Below the pieces are notes generated by a model. That model saw only the letters and a list, made by a program, of their open reading frames with translations. It searched no databases and was not told where the DNA came from. A stretch of 12,949 nt of DNA, taken from the NCBI GenBank assembly GCA_025996865.1, contig BNTV01000125.1, positions 1-12,949 on the forward strand. The letters are read 5' to 3'. The stretch comes from Bacteroidia bacterium. Lineage in GTDB: Bacteria; Bacteroidota; Bacteroidia; Bacteroidales; Azobacteroidaceae. How positions within the stretch are numbered: the first letter of the stretch is position 1; each line of letters opens with the position of its first letter. Made by a program: the position numbers and the translations under genes. Positions 7,725 through 12,949 of the stretch are shown one piece after another.

Positions 7725-10382
7725 ATGAAAACTTATAAGAAAAAGATACTTGCTTTACTGATTGCATTTTTTATATGTAATCTCGTTTATAGTCAGAATA
7801 TTCCACTACCGGAAAATCTACCGCAAGCTCATCCTCGTTTACTGGCAAAAGCGCAGGATAAAGCAGTTTTACAGAAGCAAATCGAAAATGAAACTTGGGC
7901 AAAAGAGGTGATGCAAGGCATTTCAAAACGCATCAATCCCTATATTGAAAAAACGCAGATACAACCCGATTGGATGCTGTCTCGTCTGATGATGTACTGG
8001 AAAAGCAAAGCGACCCATGTCTATATCAATGGTGGCGTTTATTCTCACGCCGATGGCGAAGCGCCTGTTCCTACCGTCCGTTTCGGAAGTACACGCGGCG
8101 TATCATCATCTTTTAAACGGCCGAAAATCGAAGACATCATTCCCTATATGGATGATACAAAAGGCGTTTACTTTCAAAATACAGCCAAAAAGGATAATCC
8201 GCTGGAATGGGTTGAGCAAGCCAATGTGTCCGCTTCCAATATCGAAAGTGTAAATGAGGAAATCATACGTTTGGGCAAAGACGCTGCATTTATCTATTGG
8301 TCAACAAGCGATGAAAAGTACGCAAAATTTGCTTTCGACCTGTTTGATACTTACATGACGGGCATGTATTACCGCAATGAACCGGTTGATTTGGGACACG
8401 GGCATGCCCAAACACTCGCCGGATTATCTACTTTCGAAGTTATTCAGGAGCGTATCCTTAACGAACTGGCTTATCTTTACGACTTTTTATATCCTTATAT
8501 TCATAAAAATCATAATGATAAAATTGCTTTATACGCTGTAACTTTCAAAAAATGGATTGACCTTACAATAAAGAATGGCGTACCACAAAATAACTGGAAT
8601 CTCCATCAGGCAAAATTCATCTTAAAAGTCGCTATGGTACTGGAAGATAACAAAACCTATCCGGATGGGAAAGGACGCGAATATTATATCGACTATATCC
8701 TGAACAAAACATCCGCCCGCCAGTGGTCGTTAACCAAATTCCTGCAATACGGGTACGATCCCCATACCGGCATCTGGAACGAATGTCCGGGCTATGCGAT
8801 GGGAGTTACTAAAGATTTGACAAGCTTTATTCGCGATTATGACAATACTTTCAACCAGAATCTTTTACCCTATATGCCGGTCATAAAAAAGGCCGTCCGG
8901 GTTTTGCCCCAATACCTTTTCCCAAATAATCAAACGACGGCATTCGGCGATTCTTATTACGGAAGCCTGAATACCGAAGCGATTAGCGATATGATACAAA
9001 TCACCCAAAAATACGGAGATAAAGAAGACGAGGAATATTTTACAAAGATGTATAAAAGCCTGACATCCAAAGAAAGCGAACTGAAAGATTATATAACTCA
9101 GACATTCTATGCTCCGAATGTCAGCTGGTTTGTTCAACGAAACAAATACGAAAATGCCCAAAACGGACTGATGATCTCTCAATATGCCTCATTTGGCAAT
9201 CATGCGCACAGCAATGGCATTGCTATGGAGTTGTACGGAAAAGGATATGTGTTGGGCGCCGAATCGGGTATCGGTTCCACGTATTTCGAAAAACCATATT
9301 TGGAATACTATTCCCAATTTCCGGCGCACAATACGGTCATGGTGGACGGCATTTCCAAATATCCGGAAATGTTGAGCAACCATCCGTTTGATTTATTGGG
9401 TAATTATCCGCAATCCGGACAGAAAGAAGGCTATTATCCGGATATAACTTATTCGGAAGTTTATTTTCCGGAACCGGAAAGCCGCAGTGACCAGAACCGG
9501 TTATTAAGTATTGTAAGTACAGGAACAACAACCGGTTATTACATAGATATTTTCCGTTCCAAAAAACAACTCAAAGGAGATAAGTTCCATGATTATTTTT
9601 ATCACAATCTGGGGCAGGAACTGTTCATCCAAAATGTAAAAGATGAAAATCTGAATCTACAGCCAAGCGAAGAAATGGCTTTTGCCGGCGGACATCTTTT
9701 TGCCTTGGACTATATGTGGGACAAGCAATCCGTTAAAACAGACAAAGACTGTCAGGCCGTTTGGAAAATGAGTTTTCCGGATGGGAATAACGTTTATATG
9801 AACCTCTGGATGAAAGGTTATGAAGGACGGGAAATCTTTTCAATCAAAGCGCCTCCCTGCAAAGCCTTCCGCAATAACCACGGATTGCCTTACGATGTGT
9901 CGAAAGAACCCTGTCTGACGATAGCTGCCCGTCAACATGGTGAAGCATGGAACCATCCATTTGTTTCCGTCTTTGAACCGGTTACCGAAAAAGAAGGCAA
10001 GTCCATAGAATCCATACAGTCATTTACGGTTAATAATGCTTCTCCCGATTTTGTGGGGTTGGTCGTAAAGAGTAAATCCGGAAGATTGGATTATATATTT
10101 TCTTCTGTAAAAGAGGAACAAGTATCTTACAATCATAAATCGGCTAATGCCACTTACGCCTTGATAAGTGAAAACGGAAAAGATTTTACCTTGTTTTTAG
10201 GCAATGGAAAACTCATTCAAGGCAAAGGCTTCACTATTAAAGCAACTCAAAAAACGAATGCAGTGCTTGCATATAAAAATGGAGCATACTATTTCACCTG
10301 CGACATGCCGGTAGAGATAAAAACAAATAAAGGGAAGATAATTAAAAAAGATAAAACAATCTATCAAAAAATAATACTTTAA
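7725..10382 (+). CDS. Secreted heparinase II/III-like polysaccharide lyase
   Basis: I choose ATG 7725 because it opens a good signal peptide (MKTYKKKILALLIAFFICNLVYS, cut before QNIPLP). An upstream in-frame ATG at 7704 would add seven polar residues within the GH97 relic. The product is 885 residues. Residues ~35-450 form an all-alpha toroid that begins with AHPRLLAKAQD, as in many alginate and heparin lyase relatives. Residues ~480-880 form the heparinase II/III beta-sandwich with HAHSNGIAMELYGKGYVLG (493-511) and HNTVMVDG (535-542). H294 in NNWNLH and Y357 in ECPGYAMG are candidates for the catalytic His/Tyr pair, by analogy with PL15 and PL21. Such enzymes cleave uronic-acid glycans by beta-elimination and leave a 4,5-unsaturated uronyl end. 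The next gene, eight bases downstream, encodes the class of enzyme that removes this end, which supports the lyase call. I cannot assign the PL family or the glycan. Confidence 0.8.
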   Translation: MKTYKKKILALLIAFFICNLVYSQNIPLPENLPQAHPRLLAKAQDKAVLQKQIENETWAKEVMQGISKRINPYIEKTQIQPDWMLSRLMMYWKSKATHVYINGGVYSHADGEAPVPTVRFGSTRGVSSSFKRPKIEDIIPYMDDTKGVYFQNTAKKDNPLEWVEQANVSASNIESVNEEIIRLGKDAAFIYWSTSDEKYAKFAFDLFDTYMTGMYYRNEPVDLGHGHAQTLAGLSTFEVIQERILNELAYLYDFLYPYIHKNHNDKIALYAVTFKKWIDLTIKNGVPQNNWNLHQAKFILKVAMVLEDNKTYPDGKGREYYIDYILNKTSARQWSLTKFLQYGYDPHTGIWNECPGYAMGVTKDLTSFIRDYDNTFNQNLLPYMPVIKKAVRVLPQYLFPNNQTTAFGDSYYGSLNTEAISDMIQITQKYGDKEDEEYFTKMYKSLTSKESELKDYITQTFYAPNVSWFVQRNKYENAQNGLMISQYASFGNHAHSNGIAMELYGKGYVLGAESGIGSTYFEKPYLEYYSQFPAHNTVMVDGISKYPEMLSNHPFDLLGNYPQSGQKEGYYPDITYSEVYFPEPESRSDQNRLLSIVSTGTTTGYYIDIFRSKKQLKGDKFHDYFYHNLGQELFIQNVKDENLNLQPSEEMAFAGGHLFALDYMWDKQSVKTDKDCQAVWKMSFPDGNNVYMNLWMKGYEGREIFSIKAPPCKAFRNNHGLPYDVSKEPCLTIAARQHGEAWNHPFVSVFEPVTEKEGKSIESIQSFTVNNASPDFVGLVVKSKSGRLDYIFSSVKEEQVSYNHKSANATYALISENGKDFTLFLGNGKLIQGKGFTIKATQKTNAVLAYKNGAYYFTCDMPVEIKTNKGKIIKKDKTIYQKIIL

Positions 10383-10390
10383 AAATAATT

Positions 10391-11587
10391 ATGAAAGCGA
10401 TTCATTTACTGTCCATTTTGCTGCTACCAGTGTGTTTTTTGTCTTGTTCACATAGAAATGAACAACAAACATTAGCCGTTAATAAAGAATTAGACTATTG
10501 TAATAATCAGATTCACAGAACCCTTAAGGAAATAGAAGGCAAAAAAATGATGCCCAGGAACATATCGGACAGCCTTACCCATTGGAATCTTATACCTATA
10601 ACAATAGACGATTGGACAGTCGGTTTCTGGCCGGGAATTTTGTGGTATAACTATGAAAACACACAAAATGCAAGTGATGCGGAGGTAGCAACCTATTATA
10701 CAGATCTGCTCGAACCATTGACGAAATTGTCTGCTAACGACCATGACCTGGGTTTCCAGCTATTTTGCAGCTATGGCAATGCCTACCGCCTGACCGGCAA
10801 TGAAAAGTACAGGCAAATTATCCTGAATGCCGCAGATACTTTGGCTACGCTTTTTAATCCGAAAGCAGGGACCATTCTTTCGTGGCCGCGAAACATCAAC
10901 CTGTATGGCGGCCACAACACAATTATCGACAATATGATCAATCTGGAAATGCTTTACTGGGCTTCAAAAAACGGCGGAAATAAAAACCTGTACGACGTGG
11001 CGACCAAACATGCCGAAATAACGATGAAATATCATTTCCGCGAAGACGGAGGTTGCTACCATGTTGCCATATACGATACATTAGACGGACATTTTATCAA
11101 GGGAGTCACCCATCAGGGTTATGGAGACAGCACATTGTGGGCAAGGGGACAGGCTTGGGCGATATACGGCTATACGATGGTGTATCGTGAAACACAAGAT
11201 AAACGTTTTCTCCGTTTTGCCGAAAAAGTAACAGACCTTTACCTTTCTCGATTGCCTGAAAACGAATTTGTTCCCTATTGGGATTTTGATGCGCCGAATA
11301 TTCCAAACGAACCCCGCGATGCTTCTGCGGCGGCGGTTACAGCTTCCGCATTACTGGAATTAAGTCAATTGGAAGACAACAGGGAAAAAGCCGGCGAATA
11401 TAAGCAAGCCGCTACAAACATGTTGCTTGAATTATCTTCCGGTAAATACCAAAGCAGGGAATCGAAACCTTCATTCCTGCTCCATTCGACAGGACATTGG
11501 CCGAACAAATCGGAGGTAGATGTATCTATTAATTATGCAGATTATTATTATTTTGAAGCATTGGTGCGGTATAAAAATTATCAATGA
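10391..11587 (+). CDS. GH88-type unsaturated glucuronyl hydrolase, probable lipoprotein
   Basis: The enzyme hydrates and releases 4,5-unsaturated uronic acid from the non-reducing end of lyase products. The 398-residue protein opens with a lipoprotein-like leader (MKAIHLLSILLLPVCFLSC, Cys19 as lipidation site), so it is likely membrane-anchored facing the periplasm. The rest is an (alpha/alpha)6 barrel: DDWTVGFWPGILW (73-85), NDHDLGF with D119, GGHNTIIDNMINLEMLYWA with D180, HQGYGDSTLWARGQAWAIYG (241-260), and PRDASAAAVTASALLELS near the C-terminus. D119 and D180 correspond to the two essential aspartates described in Bacillus UGL (Asp88 and Asp149). The length is normal for GH88. The 8-base gap from the lyase implies co-transcription and a coupled reaction. 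GH105 enzymes are related in function, but the HDLGF and DNMINL motifs favour GH88. A short degraded copy of codons ~305-322 occurs at 12353-12404. Confidence 0.9.
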   Translation: MKAIHLLSILLLPVCFLSCSHRNEQQTLAVNKELDYCNNQIHRTLKEIEGKKMMPRNISDSLTHWNLIPITIDDWTVGFWPGILWYNYENTQNASDAEVATYYTDLLEPLTKLSANDHDLGFQLFCSYGNAYRLTGNEKYRQIILNAADTLATLFNPKAGTILSWPRNINLYGGHNTIIDNMINLEMLYWASKNGGNKNLYDVATKHAEITMKYHFREDGGCYHVAIYDTLDGHFIKGVTHQGYGDSTLWARGQAWAIYGYTMVYRETQDKRFLRFAEKVTDLYLSRLPENEFVPYWDFDAPNIPNEPRDASAAAVTASALLELSQLEDNREKAGEYKQAATNMLLELSSGKYQSRESKPSFLLHSTGHWPNKSEVDVSINYADYYYFEALVRYKNYQ

Positions 11588-11694
11588 ATCACATTTTTAA
11601 AAAATCAAAAAATCCCATAAATATATTTTTTAAAAAGAACGAGTGTATTTATATTTTGATTAATTTTGGCATCTAATTGAAACAGAAAACAGGG
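11588..11694. other. AT-rich intergenic spacer between GH88 and the deformylase homologue
   Basis: This 107-base gap is the first real break after the long enzyme run. It is strongly AT-rich with several A and T tracts. I find no GC-rich hairpin followed by a T tract, so no clear intrinsic terminator for the upstream run. It holds a good match to the Bacteroidetes -7 element. No gene or structured RNA is visible. Confidence 0.6.
11661..11668 (+). promoter_or_regulatory. Putative Bacteroidetes -7 promoter element (TAATTTTG)
   Basis: TAATTTTG matches the Bacteroidetes sigma-70 -7 consensus TAnnTTTG exactly. Transcription would start near 11674 and give a leader of about 20 bases before the ATG at 11695. 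The expected -33 TTTG, about 20 bases further upstream, is not seen; an extra TTTTG sits too close, at 11654-11658. In such AT-rich DNA a chance match is possible. If real, the deformylase homologue is transcribed separately from the polysaccharide genes. Confidence 0.4.
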
Positions 11695-12306
11695 ATGAAA
11701 TTTGCAAAAACAAATTTGATGATTGCGGGAATGATTCTTTTATTCATTTCCTGTAAAACCGTACAACCATTTGCCGAGGCGGACAGATTGTTAATTACAT
11801 CCGGCACAGCGGAAACACCCTTTCGAATACTTCAAGTTACTGAAAAACCGGATTCTGTATTGCTTCGGAAACCTTGTGCCAATTTTAAAAATTTTGCCGG
11901 TGACTCAACATTTCAATTATTGGTTGCCCGTTTGAAAAAAACGCTTGAGGTGGAAAACGGCGTGGGCATTGCAGCTTCACAAGTTGGTCTTTCCAAAAAT
12001 ATTTTCCTGTTCATGCGGTTGGATTTACCGGACAAGCCGATTCATGTAGCTGTCAATCCGAAAATTGTTCATCATCCGGATACGACTGTCTGTTTTGAAA
12101 GGGACGGTTGTTTATCCATTCCCGACAGAAGTGGAAATTCGGTACGCTATACATGGATTGACGTGGAATACCAAAATGAAAAAGGGGATAAAATTCGTGA
12201 ACGTTTGGAAGGTTACAGCAGGCAGAATACGTTTACGGCTGTTATTTTCCAGCATGAATACGACCATACGAGAGGGATATTGTTTACAGATAAATTATGC
12301 AAATAA
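11695..12306 (+). CDS. Peptide deformylase homologue with lipoprotein signal
   Basis: Peptide deformylases are metal enzymes that remove the formyl group from the initiator Met of new proteins, normally in the cytoplasm. All three family motifs are present: G89-VGIAASQ96 (GxGxAAxQ), DGCLS (137-141, usually EGCLS) and HEYDH (187-191, HExxH). The metal ligands C139, H187 and H191 and the catalytic E188 are intact. The start at ATG 11695 gives 203 residues, beginning with MKFAKTNLMIAGMILLFISC, a typical lipoprotein leader with Cys20; a TTG at 11677 would only push the leader inward by six residues. Subtracting leader and linker leaves about 165 residues, the usual PDF size. A membrane-anchored, periplasm-facing deformylase would not meet nascent chains. 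It may process exported or extracellular formyl-Met peptides, or have another hydrolytic role. The essential housekeeping gene is presumably elsewhere. It is not obviously part of the glycan operon. Confidence 0.85.
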   Translation: MKFAKTNLMIAGMILLFISCKTVQPFAEADRLLITSGTAETPFRILQVTEKPDSVLLRKPCANFKNFAGDSTFQLLVARLKKTLEVENGVGIAASQVGLSKNIFLFMRLDLPDKPIHVAVNPKIVHHPDTTVCFERDGCLSIPDRSGNSVRYTWIDVEYQNEKGDKIRERLEGYSRQNTFTAVIFQHEYDHTRGILFTDKLCK

Positions 12307-12352
12307 AAAAATGATTTTATCCGGTTTATGGATTAAAAGTTATTTTAGCATA

Positions 12353-12426
12353 TCCAAAACGAACCCCGCGATGCTTCTGCAGCGGCGGTTACAGCTGCCG
12401 CATTTTTTCTGTACGCTACCGAATAA
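12353..12426 (+). pseudogene. Degraded fragment of a GH88 gene
   Basis: Bases 12354-12404 match 11303-11352 in the GH88 gene with one inserted A (in the A run at 12356-12359) and two substitutions (A at 12381, G at 12397). In the frame starting at 12358 it encodes NEPRDASAAAVTAAA, compared with NEPRDASAAAVTASA at GH88 residues 306-320. The frame continues for seven further codons to TAA 12424, overlapping the end of the convergent flavoprotein gene at 12416. No other part of GH88 is recognisable on either side. It may be the last piece of a GH88 paralogue or a copied fragment of the intact gene. The near identity over about 50 bases suggests a recent event or gene conversion. The fragment also carries the predicted terminator at 12382-12408. 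Confidence 0.75.
12382..12408 (+). terminator. Predicted rho-independent terminator for the deformylase homologue
   Basis: The left arm GCGGCGGT (12382-12389) pairs with the right arm GCTGCCGC (12394-12401) through six Watson-Crick and two G-U pairs around a TACA loop, and is followed by A and six T (12403-12408). It lies 75 bases after the stop of the deformylase homologue. The opposite strand has no T tract after the hairpin, so it should act only on rightward transcripts. The hairpin is built from GH88-derived sequence. At the equivalent place inside GH88 a T replaces G12397, which breaks a pair, and the T tract is absent. Confidence 0.6.
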
Positions 12427-12949
12427 AATTGGTAAATATTTTTTCACTTTCCGCCGGCTCCATATTCTTCGATACTTCCCGCATTTTGAGCATCCACGCC
12501 ATATTTTTTCCCAGCGTCTGCATGATTTGTACGCCTTCGGCATCCTGTGCAGCGTCACCCGGCTCAAGTCCATGAATCACATTCCAATAGTTGGACGAGG
12601 GCACAAGCATTTCCGAAATGGATAGGTAATGATTCAAACCGTTGAAAGTCATGCTGCCGCCGGTTCGCCTGACCGCGACTACCGATGCGCCTACCTTATG
12701 ACGAAACAGGTTGCCGTTGACGGCTGCGATAAAAAACGTTCGGTCGAGGAAACATTTCATCGTTCCCGCAATACCCGAATAATAAACCGGCGAGCCGATA
12801 ACGATGCCGTCGGCTTCTTTCATCCTGACAACGGCTTCGTTTACAATATCGTTTGTGAAATTGCACTTTTCATTTTGATTTTCAGCGCATTTGCCACATC
12901 CGATACATCCGTGCACATGTTTACCGCCGACTTCGATGACTTCAAACCC
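12416..12949 (-). CDS. Iron-sulfur flavoprotein / NAD(P)H-dependent FMN reductase family, 5'-partial
   Basis: This leftward gene ends at TAG (complement of 12416-12418) and stays open to the right edge, so the N-terminal strand and FMN phosphate loop (usually GSPRxxGNT) are outside the window; 177 residues are visible. The GTG at 12916 is not the start, because the frame continues upstream through GFEVIEVGGKHVHGC, a normal flavodoxin-fold strand. The motif CIGCGKC plus a further Cys seven residues later gives C-x2-C-x2-C-x7-C, the compact 4Fe-4S motif of Isf-type iron-sulfur flavoproteins. GSPVYYSGIAGTMKCFLDRTFF is the family's FMN-binding loop. These cytoplasmic proteins pass electrons between NAD(P)H or ferredoxin and small acceptors. 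It is convergent with the deformylase homologue and appears unrelated to glycan use. The substrate is not predictable. Confidence 0.85.
   Translation of the reverse strand, partial: GFEVIEVGGKHVHGCIGCGKCAENQNEKCNFTNDIVNEAVVRMKEADGIVIGSPVYYSGIAGTMKCFLDRTFFIAAVNGNLFRHKVGASVVAVRRTGGSMTFNGLNHYLSISEMLVPSSNYWNVIHGLEPGDAAQDAEGVQIMQTLGKNMAWMLKMREVSKNMEPAESEKIFTNFIR

Noticed and set aside
11588..11660. A and T tracts after GH88 looked like a possible terminator.
   Set aside because: There is no GC-containing stem, only complementary A and T runs, so a stable intrinsic terminator is not supported.
12065..12625. A 186-codon rightward frame spanning the deformylase end, the intergenic gap and the flavoprotein gene.
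   Set aside because: It overlaps two well-supported genes on opposite strands and its translation shows no domain pattern. It is a shadow frame, and its SKTNPAM segment is the GH88 fragment read in the wrong frame.
12914..12916. GTG as the start of the leftward flavoprotein.
   Set aside because: The frame is open to the window edge with good flavodoxin-fold sequence upstream of this codon, and the family's N-terminal FMN loop would be missing.

Overview
The window looks like a chromosomal stretch from a member of the Bacteroidetes, most likely order Bacteroidales. This rests on gene content (secreted GH97, GH51, GH88 and heparinase-type enzymes stacked head to tail), signal peptides whose predicted mature ends often begin with Gln or Asn (A|Q, S|Q, A|N), AT-rich start regions without Shine-Dalgarno sequences, and one Bacteroidetes-style TAnnTTTG promoter element. 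It reads as the enzyme half of a polysaccharide utilization locus. No SusC/SusD pair, sensor or regulator lies inside the window.

Layout. Positions 1-11587 hold one tightly packed rightward gene run with gaps of about 3-15 bases. In order: a 5'-truncated secreted beta-helix hydrolase (GH28/GH49-like); a secreted alpha/beta hydrolase with C-terminal beta domains; a GH97 enzyme with non-standard catalytic positions; a relic of a GH43-like gene; a two-part GH51 alpha-L-arabinofuranosidase; a 30-codon relic of a second GH97 gene; a heparinase II/III-type polysaccharide lyase; and a GH88-type unsaturated glucuronyl hydrolase lipoprotein. After a 107-base AT-rich gap comes a peptide deformylase homologue with a lipoprotein signal (11695-12306). 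A short degraded copy of part of the GH88 gene follows, and it forms a plausible intrinsic terminator. A convergent iron-sulfur flavoprotein runs off the right edge.

How the genes may work together (inference). The lyase would cut a uronic-acid polymer by beta-elimination, and the GH88 enzyme would remove the resulting unsaturated uronyl end. GH51 would strip arabinofuranose branches, the esterase-like protein would remove acyl groups, and the beta-helix enzyme and GH97 would cut other glycosidic bonds. The target is therefore probably an acidic, arabinose-bearing, possibly acylated glycan such as a pectic polymer or glucuronidated arabinogalactan. The exact glycan cannot be named from sequence alone.

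The most unusual content is the debris. Three separate gene relics (GH43-like N-terminus, GH97 N-terminus, GH88 fragment) and a 7-bp repeat tract inside the GH51 reading frame suggest a locus that has lost, gained and recycled parts. I saw no transposase, integrase, tRNA, rRNA or CRISPR array.
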